From NCBI GenBank assembly GCA_949840885.1, contig CATKYJ010000033.1, positions 1 through 49,416 of the forward strand: 49,416 nt of DNA. Direction: 5' to 3'. The stretch comes from an uncultured Acetatifactor sp. Its GTDB lineage: Bacteria > Bacillota > Clostridia > Lachnospirales > Lachnospiraceae. Within the stretch, counting starts at the first letter, position 1. Each line of letters begins with the position of its first letter. The notes beneath the pieces are model-generated. The model was not told the DNA's origin. It did not search any database and saw only the letters and a program-made list of their open reading frames with translations. This document shows positions 1-7,425 of this stretch, piece after piece. The position numbers were made by a program, and so were the translations under genes.

Positions 1-152
1 GTGGGCATGCTTGCATGCACATTTGACGAATGCCGCGAGGGTCAAATACCAAAGTGTCCGAAGGACACTTTCTGCTCTGCAGCGCTGCAAGATTGATACC
101 CCGTTGCTTGCAGCGGGGTCTTTGATTCCCCCACGGCATCTGCTGTGGGGGA
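1..152. repeat. Composite intergenic hairpin repeat (copy A), cut by the window edge
   Basis: The stretch lies downstream of the leftward ABC operon and is a chain of inverted repeats. Bases 1-50 are identical to the reverse complement of 34700-34749, and 96-127 match the reverse complement of 34673-34704 with one mismatch. Between the two blocks sits a 45-base segment (51-95) flanked by ATACC on both sides (46-50 and 96-100). It holds a perfect 9-bp hairpin (51-59 with 63-71) and a 12-bp palindrome (78-89). Further stems are 98-103 with 114-119 and 127-134 with 145-152. The last one could also form the 3' end of the ABC operon transcript, although no T-run follows it. The repeat may extend beyond the left edge. 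Confidence 0.85.
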
Positions 153-183
153 GATTCATTTTGCTCCGTCCTTTGGCCTCACT

Positions 184-969
184 TTATCGGATGTCTTTCC
201 TGCAGTACTTCCCATAAGCCGCCGCAATGCCCACTGCCCCAAACGCCAGCCCTATGGCCGCCAACTTCCCATCCAGATGCCCTTCCGTGACGATATCCGC
301 TCCCTCGGCATAGCCAAAAGGCGTGATGTATTTCAGGAATTCCGCTTCCCGGGCGATGTTGGCCACCAGGTTCAGGAAGTACATCCCTGCGGCAATGCCT
401 AAACCTATGCTTACGCCGCCCCTGCGGGCAAAGGCGGATATCCCGAAGCAGATGCCCGCAAGCTCCGCCTGAAGGAGGAAATAGGCCAGGTGAAGGAGGT
501 TCAGCTCTTTCCATGGGACGTCCTCCCCGATGGCCCCCATGGAAGCCACAGAAATCCCATAGATAATCAGATTCATGGCGATAATCTGCACATACACCGC
601 GGCCAGCTTTCCGGTGACGATACGCGCTCGGTTGACCGGATGGGTCAGCAGAAATTCCGCCGTCCGGTCTTTCTCCTCCTTGCTCAGGATCCCTGCGCCG
701 CACAGGGACGCGAAAAAGGCCCCTCCCAGCCCCAGCACATTCCCGCACTCAATGGCGTAGAAGCCCATGAGCGTCCCGAAATTCAGCCTGTCCATGCCGA
801 AAGCGTCGCTGAACGACCCCATGGAGGAGAACATGTCGCCCACGTCCTCCATCTGCCCTTTCATCTCCGGGAACAGGAACACGCACACTGCCAGGAGAAA
901 CCCAATGGATGCCGTCCAGATGATAAATGAAATCCTGCCCTGCCTCAGCTCATGTCTTATCAGTGTCAT
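184..969 (-). CDS. ABC-2 type transporter permease
   Basis: This 261-residue protein is a polytopic membrane protein of the ABC-2 permease kind. It opens with a short basic segment and a first hydrophobic helix at about residues 13-32. Further hydrophobic stretches fall near 75-95, 115-140, 150-175, 180-205 and 230-250. The motif KEEKDRTAEFLLTHPVNR around residue 97-114 is typical of ABC-2 permeases that pair with CcmA-like ATPases. The ATG at 969 follows an AAGGAGG site at 7 bases. The gene overlaps the end of the upstream ATPase gene by 20 bp, so the two are translationally coupled and probably form one exporter under the TetR regulator. The substrate cannot be read from the sequence; a drug or lipid exporter is a guess from the TetR context. 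Confidence 0.85.
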   Translation of the reverse strand: MTLIRHELRQGRISFIIWTASIGFLLAVCVFLFPEMKGQMEDVGDMFSSMGSFSDAFGMDRLNFGTLMGFYAIECGNVLGLGGAFFASLCGAGILSKEEKDRTAEFLLTHPVNRARIVTGKLAAVYVQIIAMNLIIYGISVASMGAIGEDVPWKELNLLHLAYFLLQAELAGICFGISAFARRGGVSIGLGIAAGMYFLNLVANIAREAEFLKYITPFGYAEGADIVTEGHLDGKLAAIGLAFGAVGIAAAYGKYCRKDIR

Positions 970-1864
970 ACTCTGCCTCCTTTTTAGGAAGCTGTACTTG
1001 CTTCCTGTAATAGTGCATGAATATCTCCTCCAAGTCCGGTTCCGATACGGACAAATCCGAGACGCTGCCCGCTGCCAGCCTCTGCAGCAGCAGGTTCATG
1101 TCCCCGCTGTACAGGAAGTTCACACCTCCCGGGGAATCCTCCCTGTCCCGGATGCCCGCAAGCCCCTCCAGCGCCACTGTCCCCCGGATGCTCACCCGCC
1201 TGGCGGTGGTCTTTGAAAGCGTCTCCACGCTGTCGCATGCGATGATTTCACCCTCCCTGATGATGGCCGCCCGGGTGCAGTTGTGCTGGATTTCCGAAAG
1301 GATATGGCTGGACAGAAACACCGTGGCCCCCGCCCGGTTCCGCTCTCTGAGAATGTCAAAAAACGCTTTCTGCATCAGCGGGTCAAGGCCGCTGGTGGGC
1401 TCGTCCAGAACCAGGAGCGCGGGCTCATGCTGCAGGGCGCAGACGATGCCCACTTTCTTCCGGTTGCCAAAAGAGAGTTCCTCCACCTTTCTGGCAGTGT
1501 CCAGCTGCAGCTGTTCGCAGAGCCGGCCAGCCTCCTCCCCGCAGTCCTTTTCCCGCAGATTCGCCGAGAGCTTCAGCACCTCCCGCACCCGCATCCCGGC
1601 GTAGAACACCGCCTCGGAGGGCAGGTAGCCCGTCCGGGCCAGGATATCCTGCTTGTCCTTTACAATATCCAGTTCAAAAACGGACGCCCTGCCGGATGTC
1701 GGACTGATAAGCCCCAACAAAGTCCTAATGGTAGTGGATTTCCCCGCGCCGTTGGGCCCGATGAAGCCGAAGAACTCCCCTTTGGCCACGGTCAGGTTAA
1801 TCTCCCGGATTCCCCGGGCTTTTCCGTAATATTTCGTCAGATTTTCGATTTTGATTGCATCCAT
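950..1864 (-). CDS. ABC transporter ATP-binding protein
   Basis: This is a 304-residue CcmA-type ATPase subunit. Visible motifs are Walker A GPNGAGKST near residue 38, a signature variant LSFGNRKKVG near residue 129, Walker B LLVLDEPTSGLDP near residue 150, and a switch histidine in SSHILSE. The LSFGN signature in place of LSGGQ is common in this exporter subfamily. A C-terminal region of about 90 residues after the nucleotide-binding domain fits the usual extension of such ATPases. It energises the permease encoded immediately downstream, with which it overlaps. It lies 45 bp downstream of the TetR gene and is probably in the same transcript. Which compound is exported is unknown. Confidence 0.92.
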   Translation of the reverse strand: MDAIKIENLTKYYGKARGIREINLTVAKGEFFGFIGPNGAGKSTTIRTLLGLISPTSGRASVFELDIVKDKQDILARTGYLPSEAVFYAGMRVREVLKLSANLREKDCGEEAGRLCEQLQLDTARKVEELSFGNRKKVGIVCALQHEPALLVLDEPTSGLDPLMQKAFFDILRERNRAGATVFLSSHILSEIQHNCTRAAIIREGEIIACDSVETLSKTTARRVSIRGTVALEGLAGIRDREDSPGGVNFLYSGDMNLLLQRLAAGSVSDLSVSEPDLEEIFMHYYRKQVQLPKKEAEYDTDKT

Positions 1865-1909
1865 ATCCGCCCTCGCCTTTCCCTGCTCTAAAAGTCTTAC
1901 ATCCCCGCG

Positions 1910-2521
1910 TTACGCCTTTCGCAGATACACGCTCTTCCAGAACGCGATGAGCCTCCCAAAGTCCCGCTCCATCTGCTCCATGTCCACATCCCCCCGCTGC
2001 ACCATCTCCCAGAGATACCCCTCCGAGGCCCAGTACATCTCCTGGTACATCTCCGGAATGTCTAGCCCGGGGATGTACTGCTCCGGGTCAAAGTTCAGCC
2101 GCGCCTTGTCCGCTTTCAGGTTGAAATACCGATGGTAACTCTCCTGAACGGCAGCGTTGATCTCCGGGTCTTTTTCATAGAAAGCCCTGATGGTGAAGCT
2201 GGCCATGTCCGGATACATACGGGCAATCTCCATCTTGGCACGCATCCCTTGCTCCATGCTCTCGAACAGGCCTGTCTGGCTGTAGCATCCGTACCTGGTC
2301 AGATGCTCGATGGTAATCTCCGCGCATTTGTCCCAGAGGAACAGGTACAGCTCTTTTTTATTATGAAAGTAATGGAACAGCAGCGACTTGCTGATGCCCG
2401 CGTCCCGGGCGATCTCGCTCATGGGGCTGTTCTTATAGGTATTCTGCGAAAACACCCTGTATCCGGCATTGATGATGGCCTGCTGCTTTTCTTCCGGCAG
2501 GGAATAGAACCTCTCGTTCAT
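1910..2521 (-). CDS. TetR/AcrR family transcriptional regulator
   Basis: This 203-residue protein has an N-terminal helix-turn-helix typical of TetR regulators. The opening FYSLPEEKQQAIINAGYRVF is followed by the recognition-helix segment MSEIARDAGISKSLLFHYF at about residues 34-52. The rest is a divergent ligand-binding helical domain. It heads the leftward operon with the ABC ATPase and permease, which suggests that it represses their exporter until a ligand binds. The ATG at 2521 has a GGAGGT site 6 bases upstream. A perfect palindrome sits directly upstream of that site (2535-2550) and is the likely autoregulatory operator. Confidence 0.92.
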   Translation of the reverse strand: MNERFYSLPEEKQQAIINAGYRVFSQNTYKNSPMSEIARDAGISKSLLFHYFHNKKELYLFLWDKCAEITIEHLTRYGCYSQTGLFESMEQGMRAKMEIARMYPDMASFTIRAFYEKDPEINAAVQESYHRYFNLKADKARLNFDPEQYIPGLDIPEMYQEMYWASEGYLWEMVQRGDVDMEQMERDFGRLIAFWKSVYLRKA

Positions 2522-2534
2522 CCTGTCACCTCCG

Positions 2535-2550
2535 TTGACCGCCCGGTCAA
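2535..2550 (-). promoter_or_regulatory. Probable TetR operator (TTGACC-N4-GGTCAA)
   Basis: A perfect inverted repeat, TTGACC / GGTCAA with a 4-base spacer, lies 14 bp upstream of the TetR start codon and next to its Shine-Dalgarno site. A further half-site TTGACC occurs at 2567-2572, with a TATATT-like -10 between the two on the minus strand. The position fits direct autorepression. That it binds this TetR protein is inference from position and symmetry. Confidence 0.65.
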
Positions 2551-2572
2551 TTACAGAATATACCCATTGACC

Positions 2573-2891
2573 GATTTTGAGAAGACCTATTTGTCAAAAA
2601 CCTTTCCTTTTTTCTGCGAGGCTGCAAGACAGGGAAATCATTTGTTAGTGTGTAATGTAGTCATTCATTTTATGCTTGCATATTCCCCGGAAAGATGTTA
2701 CACTAATCTTACATTCTGTACAGGATATTTCATCTTATGTTCGAAAGCCATCAGCAATCTTCCTGCAGTTATGTTTCCTTTTATTCCATTGTACAAAGAG
2801 AATTGGACGCCGTATATGGCTTGACGGATTCTTATCGACCGCAGGAGGCCGAACCGGTTCGGAACGCGAAATGGCTGCTGCACCTTGTCAA
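2573..2891. other. Intergenic stretch without a recognisable gene
   Basis: This AT-mixed segment lies between the TetR promoter region and the promoter of the coiled-coil gene. Short open frames exist on both strands, but none has a ribosome site or protein-like composition. Nothing else was recognised. Confidence 0.5.
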
Positions 2892-2920
2892 TTGAATAGG
2901 CTTTGCTACAGAAATATGAT
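2892..2920 (+). promoter_or_regulatory. Sigma-A type promoter for the coiled-coil gene
   Basis: TTGAAT (2892-2897) and TATGAT (2915-2920) are separated by 17 bp. The predicted transcript has a leader of about 130 bases with an 8-bp inverted repeat (2932-2939 with 2955-2962) before the gene at 3057. Confidence 0.6.
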
Positions 2921-3056
2921 AAAATGTCCTTATTACAGGAACCGCTTTGCGAACCCTGTAATCAAAGGTCTATTCAGGGCATGAAACGGCCGGATGGACA
3001 ATCGCTATGGGCAGCTGCGCTCATAGCAAAATATTGGTTAATGGGAGGTATTGCTT

Positions 3057-3479
3057 ATGACAGACAGTGAAAAACTCGATCTGCTTTTGTCCGAAGTGCA
3101 GGGGGTACGAGGGGAGACTCAGGAGTTGCGGGCGGAGACCCAGGAATTGCATGCGGAAGTTCAGGGGTTGCACGCGGAAGTTCAGGAATTGCACGCAGAA
3201 ACCCAGCAAATGCATGCGGAAAATCAGCAGATGCGGGCAGAGACCCAGGAAATGCGCGCGCAGATTCATGATCTGTGGGCCGAATCCCATGACATGAAAA
3301 AGGACATACAGGAAATCGGCCGGAAAGTGAACCGGCTGGAAGTGGGACAGGCTGAACTGAAAAGGGAAATCTACCGAATCGACCGGAAGATTTCCGACAC
3401 CTACAACCTGGCGCTGGACGCTTGGGGACAAGGCGTAGAGAACAGGGCATACCTGGAAGAAAGCTTTCAGAAAGCGTAA
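3057..3479 (+). CDS. Heptad-repeat coiled-coil protein of unknown function
   Basis: This 140-residue protein is almost entirely a coiled coil. From about residue 15 to 112 it consists of some 14 consecutive seven-residue units of the type L-H-A-E-V-Q-E. Leucine or methionine falls at position d and T, V, N or I at position a. At the DNA level this is a run of imperfect 21-bp repeats, roughly 3100-3310. The ATG at 3057 is preferred because GGGAGG lies 8 bases upstream; a TTG two codons earlier is less likely. There is no signal peptide or membrane segment. The gene stands alone between its own promoter and a strong terminator. A structural or scaffold role is possible, but no function can be assigned. 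Confidence 0.7.
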   Translation: MTDSEKLDLLLSEVQGVRGETQELRAETQELHAEVQGLHAEVQELHAETQQMHAENQQMRAETQEMRAQIHDLWAESHDMKKDIQEIGRKVNRLEVGQAELKREIYRIDRKISDTYNLALDAWGQGVENRAYLEESFQKA

Positions 3480-3482
3480 CGG

Positions 3483-3522
3483 ATTAAGGCTATGCCCACT
3501 GCGGCATAGCCTTAATTGCTTT
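3483..3522 (+). terminator. Rho-independent terminator after the coiled-coil gene
   Basis: A perfect 14-bp stem (3483-3496 with 3503-3516) with a 6-base loop lies immediately after the stop codon and is followed by a T-rich stretch. It may also serve the leftward gene that ends at 3558. Confidence 0.85.
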
Positions 3523-3557
3523 TATCTGCTCCGGCAGCCGCCGGCTATCTCCTGCTT

Positions 3558-3941
3558 TCACAGTTCCGCCAAAAATGCATCCGCCATACTGTTCAATCCA
3601 TAACGGGATACCGCCTGCTTTAATCCCAGCCCAATCTCTTCTCTGCTGTAGCCATGCGATTCCAGGAATTCATCCTCCTTGTCGTTCAGGTAAGAATAGA
3701 ACAGCAGGGCCATTCCCAGATGGTTCCGGTCGCCGTCAGCCGTCAGCTCATACAGCACGTTCTCGGCTTCATTGATTTTCCCCTCGTCAATCATTTCCAG
3801 CAGTTTTTCCGTGGTCTCTATCTGCTCTTTCTCCGGCAGCAGCTCCATGGTAGGAGAATCCGTATCCACAGAAAAAAGAAGCTTCAAAATAGCCCTTAAC
3901 ATTTCCTTGATGACACGCATGATGTAATCCTGCTCGAACAA
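3558..3941 (-). CDS. Small conserved clostridial protein (DUF6483-like)
   Basis: This acidic, helix-rich 127-residue protein begins MFEQDYIMRVIKEMLRAILK and has no signal peptide. From memory the N-terminal pattern matches a family of short Lachnospiraceae proteins labelled DUF6483; this needs a database check. The start is a TTG at 3941, with GGGAGGG about 8 bases upstream and no better ATG nearby. Residues 50-127 read like a TPR-type helical repeat (a segment with INEAENVLYELTADGD). The gene is monocistronic and converges with the coiled-coil gene. The function is unknown. Confidence 0.7.
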   Translation of the reverse strand: MFEQDYIMRVIKEMLRAILKLLFSVDTDSPTMELLPEKEQIETTEKLLEMIDEGKINEAENVLYELTADGDRNHLGMALLFYSYLNDKEDEFLESHGYSREEIGLGLKQAVSRYGLNSMADAFLAEL

Positions 3942-4135
3942 TTTCTATCCCTCCCACCCGGTATGCCAAGCTTTCATGCGCCCTGGCACATATAGAATCA
4001 AAAGTCGGCACCATGCCTCTCCGGGTCAACATTATAGCACATGACTGCAGAAAGATGCTATACAGGATTTTTTGATTATATGATTTTCCCACAATGCCGG
4101 CTGCTCCCAAATCCCATTCATCTCTATCATTCATA

Positions 4136-4186
4136 TTGACATATTGGTAACTTGTTGCTATACTTGTAAGCGAAACTAGTTGCCAA
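4136..4186 (+). promoter_or_regulatory. Consensus promoter with possible MarR operator
   Basis: TTGACA (4136-4141) and TATACT (4159-4164) are 17 bp apart, 36 bp upstream of the MarR start. An imperfect inverted repeat, TTGGTAAC (4145-4152) with GTTGCCAA (4179-4186), brackets the -10 element. This is a plausible autoregulatory site for the MarR protein; binding is inferred only. Confidence 0.7.
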
Positions 4187-4199
4187 TAAGGAGGATTCC

Positions 4200-4691
4200 A
4201 TGAACTTAGATGAGTTGACAAAAAAATATTCAAGTTCTACGGAGAACCAAAGAAAGGCTATTTTCAGTACATTATTTATCGCCGGAAACAAGCTGCAAAC
4301 GCTTTTTGATAACCATATTCCAGAGGTATCGTTAAAGCAATTTATGTTATTGTCAATCGTCAGACAGTCAAAGGAACAGCTAACATTTACTCAATTAGGA
4401 AGTTTGTTGGGCTGTTCCAGACAAAATATCAAAAAATTAGCTGATGTTTTGATGAAAAAAGGATTTATTGCCATTCAGCAAAGCCCCCATGATACAAGAG
4501 CCATGTGTATCTGCCCCACAGAAAAGGTAAATGCCTTTTATACAAACGACTTTTCGAAATACCAGGAGGAATTGAAATATCTTTTTGAAGTTTATACAGA
4601 CAAAGAGATTGAAGCTCTTTTTACCCTTTTATCAAGATTGTATGCCGGAATTGAAAATTTGGAAAAGAGGGTTTCTGATGAAAAAAAGTAA
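4200..4691 (+). CDS. MarR family transcriptional regulator
   Basis: This 163-residue protein has the winged-helix layout of MarR regulators. The segment LTFTQLGSLLGCSRQNIKKLADVL (about residues 61-84) is the helix-turn-helix. It is followed by the wing KKGFIAIQQSPHDTRAM, with the conserved D-x-R pattern. The start ATG at 4200 follows AAGGAGG at a good distance. Downstream lie an FMN-binding pseudogene and a flavodoxin gene. The regulator therefore probably controlled a small flavoprotein module, perhaps in a redox or oxidative-stress response. The base composition is more AT-rich than the flanking carbohydrate genes. Confidence 0.9.
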   Translation: MNLDELTKKYSSSTENQRKAIFSTLFIAGNKLQTLFDNHIPEVSLKQFMLLSIVRQSKEQLTFTQLGSLLGCSRQNIKKLADVLMKKGFIAIQQSPHDTRAMCICPTEKVNAFYTNDFSKYQEELKYLFEVYTDKEIEALFTLLSRLYAGIENLEKRVSDEKK

Positions 4692-4708
4692 AAAGGCGCA
4701 TGCCCGAC

Positions 4709-4958
4709 TTATGGAATATTCAAGATGGGAATTATATAGGTGAATATTCGATGGCACCTGTTCATGTCTAGGCTGAAGTATCAGTCAGTAATCATCACAC
4801 AACGAATATTGCAATTTTGCAGCATGATAATGGGTTGGGAAGTATGGCAGAAAGTATAGTCAATGATGGAACGGAAGCACAGTCATTCGGTATAGACGCA
4901 GTATCGGGGTGCTGCGGTAAGCAGTAAAGGTATCTTAAAAGCTGTTGAAAAGCAATAG
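4709..4958 (+). pseudogene. Broken FMN-binding domain protein
   Basis: Read in the frame starting near 4709, the translation contains DGNYIGEYSMAPVHV, then a TAG stop at 4769-4771, then a long open stretch ending GIDAVSG. A one-base insertion near 4910 shifts the frame; in the next frame the sequence continues AAVSSKGILKAVEKQ and ends with TAG at 4956-4958. Together these give the DAVSGAT-x-SS-x-x-I-L-x-A-V motif that marks the FMN-binding domain of RnfG/NqrC-like and small FMN-binding proteins, where FMN attaches to the threonine or serine. The gene has at least two disabling lesions and no clear start. It sits between MarR and flavodoxin genes, as expected for a former redox operon. Confidence 0.75.
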
Positions 4959-4980
4959 AAAATGAAAGAGGGCTAAGCAG

Positions 4981-5502
4981 ATGAAAACGATCGTAATTTA
5001 CAATTCACAAACAGGGTTTACAAAGCGTTATGCCGAATGGATAGCGGAGGAGTCGGGGGCTGAATGCCTTGAATTATCAGCCGCAAAAAAGAAAGATTTG
5101 GCTGCATATGAGGCAATTATTTTCGGAGGCTGGGCTTGTGCGGGCAGTATCAGTAAAATAAATTGGTTTAAGGGAAATATAGATAAATGGGCAGATAAGA
5201 AGCTGGCTGCATTTTGTGTTGGGGGAAGCCCGATAGACAACCCGGAAATTGACATAGCTCTCAAACGGATTTTCAACCAGTCGGAGCAGAAAAAGGTAAA
5301 AATATTTTATTGTCCGGGAGGATTCAATTATGAAAAAATGTCTGCTCCGTCTAAGCTGATGATGAAAATGTTTATAAAAACACTTAAGGCAAAAAAAGAT
5401 AAGACGGAAGCGGAAGAAATAATGGTAAAAATGATTTCCTCGTCTTATGATATTTCGGACAAAAAGTATATAGAGCCGATTTTGCAATATCTGAAACAAT
5501 AA
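4981..5502 (+). CDS. Flavodoxin domain protein
   Basis: This 173-residue protein begins with the flavodoxin phosphate-binding pattern MKTIVIYNSQTGFTKRYAEW (S-x-T-G-x-T). It continues with the second conserved strand YEAIIFGGWACAGSISK and the FCVGGSP strand near residue 80. These match the flavodoxin-like fold that binds FMN, in the group related to HemG-type and stress flavodoxins. It has no signal peptide and should be cytoplasmic. It follows the FMN-binding pseudogene by 22 bp and probably shared its transcript with the MarR gene. The ribosome site (GAGGG) is modest. Whether it acts as an electron carrier or a reductase is not decidable here. Confidence 0.85.
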   Translation: MKTIVIYNSQTGFTKRYAEWIAEESGAECLELSAAKKKDLAAYEAIIFGGWACAGSISKINWFKGNIDKWADKKLAAFCVGGSPIDNPEIDIALKRIFNQSEQKKVKIFYCPGGFNYEKMSAPSKLMMKMFIKTLKAKKDKTEAEEIMVKMISSSYDISDKKYIEPILQYLKQ

Positions 5503-5534
5503 CTTCAGCGCCATCAGCCTCCTCATCGCAAAGC

Positions 5535-5558
5535 GAAAAACAAACGGGGCATAGCCCC
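5535..5558 (-). terminator. Probable terminator for the leftward GH130/GH2 cluster
   Basis: On the minus strand a GGGGC-TAT-GCCCC hairpin (5558 to 5546) is followed by GTTTGTTTTTC. It lies downstream of the GH2 pseudogene. A second, longer-looped inverted repeat (5589-5597 with 5615-5623) lies between it and the pseudogene. Confidence 0.55.
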
Positions 5559-5678
5559 CCAGATTGGAAAGCTGTCGGAATACAGCCGAATTCCAACAAC
5601 GTATGTGGCTGCGCGTTGGAATTTGCCGCAATCAATTTGCGCAGACGCTATCTGCCGACAGCTCCCTTTTGCTCCCTC

Positions 5679-6217
5679 TCACATCCCGCCGAAAATCCGC
5701 TTCACCGTCCGGAAAGAGAGCTTAGGCCTGCGGTACTCATCCCATATCCCCTTATTGTTCATGGTCCTGGGCCTGCCGCCGAACCAGCTGTCGCAAACCC
5801 TGCAGTCGCAGAACTGCCAGATATAGACGCCGCTTATGTCCTCTCTGGAGAGCACTGCTGTAAGCTGCACACCACTTTCAGGCAATGCTCCCCCTGGCTG
5901 AGGTCTTTCAGCACAGCCGAGAAAGGCGTATAGGCATTGTAATGGGATACTATAAGCCTGTCGTCCAGATAGACCTCCGCCGTATGGCTCACCCCCTTGA
6001 ACTCCAGCCGCACATTCCCGGAGCACCGGATATCCCGCTGGTACTGGGCCCTGCCCCGGTAGCCGCGCATATCCGGGCTGCACTCCCAGCACTCCGGCAC
6101 CATGGCTTTCCTGGAAACCTCCGCCCCCCGGGCCGTTTCCAGGGTCTTGAAATCCCACAGGGAGGATGAAATCTCCCTGGAGTCTCTGATTGCGTGTGTC
6201 GCAAAGCTTCTTACCAT
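5679..6217 (-). pseudogene. Internally deleted GH2 beta-glucuronidase
   Basis: The 5' part (6217 to about 5850) encodes the sugar-binding start of a UidA-like GH2 enzyme, with RDSREISSSLWDFKTLE, an EVYLDDRLIVSHYNAY jelly-roll segment and a C-terminal LKVVC strand. The frame then changes, and the 3' part (about 5850 to 5679) encodes the very end of such an enzyme: GVYIWQFCDCRV followed by GGRPRTMNNKGIWDEYRRPK. The whole (beta/alpha)8 catalytic core of about 400 residues, including both catalytic glutamates, is missing. This is a deletion relic and cannot be active. It lies downstream of the phosphorylase genes in the same direction. Confidence 0.85.
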
Positions 6218-6360
6218 AAAAACCTCCTCATGCCTGCCAAAGTCACTTTATTTTCTTGACTATATCACATAACCTGACAGATTTCCAGATAAACCTCATC
6301 CTCGGCACCCGTCTTATAAAATTGCTTATAAAATTGAGGGCTTTATGGTAGCATGTAGAC

Positions 6361-7383
6361 CTATCTCCTGCCAATCTCCGTATCCGCCGCGCCGGTCCGG
6401 CTGTGCTCCTTGATGTAGTCCATAATGTCATCCAGCCTGGTGAACGCCAGCCCTACGTAGCTGTCTGCCGCGCCGTAGTAGATGGCGATTTTCCCGCTCT
6501 CGCTGTCATGGATGGTGGCGCAGGGGAAGCACACATTGGGCACAAAGCCCCGCTCCTCATACCATTCCTGAGGGGTCAGCAGGAAGTACTCGCAGCGGTA
6601 TTTCACGATGGAGGGATTGTCGATGTCCAGGATGGCCCCGCCGATGCTGTACACATAGCCATTGCAGGTACCGGTGACGCCGTGGTAGAACAGAAGCCAC
6701 CCCTCACTGGTCTCGATAGGCGCCGCGCCGCCGCCGATTTTTAAGGACTCCCACCACTCGCTGCCCTTGCCCATTACATGCCTGTGCTTCCCCCAGTACA
6801 CCATGTCCGGACTCTCGCTTAGGAAAATGTCCCCGAAAGGCGTGTGCCCGCTGTCCGAGGGCCTGCTCAGCAGGCAGAAATTGCCGTGAATCTTCCGGGG
6901 GAAGAGCACCGCGTTGCGGTTGAACGGCAGAAAAGGATTCTCTATCCTGGTAAAGGTCTTGAAGTCCTTTGTTCTGGCCATGCCGATGGCGGCTCCGTAG
7001 AAATCCTGGCACCAGATGATGTAATAGGTGTCCTCCACTTTCACCAGCCTGGGATCGTAGGCGTAGATGGGCATAAAAGGCTTTCCCTCCTGGTCCACAA
7101 ATGGAATCTTTTCCTCTTCAAAATCCCAGTGAATGGCATCCTTGCTCCTGCCCATGTAAATATACGGTATACCGTTATTCTGTTCCCCGCGGAAGACGCC
7201 GATGAAGCCGTCCTCATAGGGCATAACGGCGCTGTTGAAGATTCTGGCCACGTTCTTTAAGGGATTGCGCCCAATGATGGGGTTCTCCGAATATCTCCAG
7301 ACGGGCGCGCCGGTAAAGGACTCGGGCCCCTCCTGCCAAGGTACATTGGGAACTGCGGGACTGATCATTTTGTATTTACTCAT
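6361..7383 (-). CDS. GH130 beta-1,4-mannooligosaccharide phosphorylase
   Basis: This 340-residue protein has the five-bladed propeller signature of GH130: NPIIGRNPLKNVARIFNSAV near the start, VFRGE, then AYDPRLVKVEDTYYIIWC, whose aspartate (about residue 109) matches the general acid of GH130 enzymes. It also has GGGAAPIETSEGWLLFYHG, a phosphate/substrate-binding segment. Length and motifs fit subfamily 2, which phosphorolyses beta-1,4-mannooligosaccharides to mannose 1-phosphate. It is cytoplasmic with no signal peptide. The start has an AGAGG site 8 bases upstream. It follows the subfamily 1 phosphorylase and the epimerase in one leftward cluster and would trim mannooligosaccharides for them. 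The subfamily call is by eye. Confidence 0.88.
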   Translation of the reverse strand: MSKYKMISPAVPNVPWQEGPESFTGAPVWRYSENPIIGRNPLKNVARIFNSAVMPYEDGFIGVFRGEQNNGIPYIYMGRSKDAIHWDFEEEKIPFVDQEGKPFMPIYAYDPRLVKVEDTYYIIWCQDFYGAAIGMARTKDFKTFTRIENPFLPFNRNAVLFPRKIHGNFCLLSRPSDSGHTPFGDIFLSESPDMVYWGKHRHVMGKGSEWWESLKIGGGAAPIETSEGWLLFYHGVTGTCNGYVYSIGGAILDIDNPSIVKYRCEYFLLTPQEWYEERGFVPNVCFPCATIHDSESGKIAIYYGAADSYVGLAFTRLDDIMDYIKEHSRTGAADTEIGRR

Positions 7384-7425
7384 TTTATTTTCCTCTCTTT
7401 CCTCTTCATCAATGATGCTCTAAGG

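Noticed and set aside
1..152. CRISPR-like array at the window start
   Set aside because: The repeats are inverted, of different sequence and not regularly spaced.
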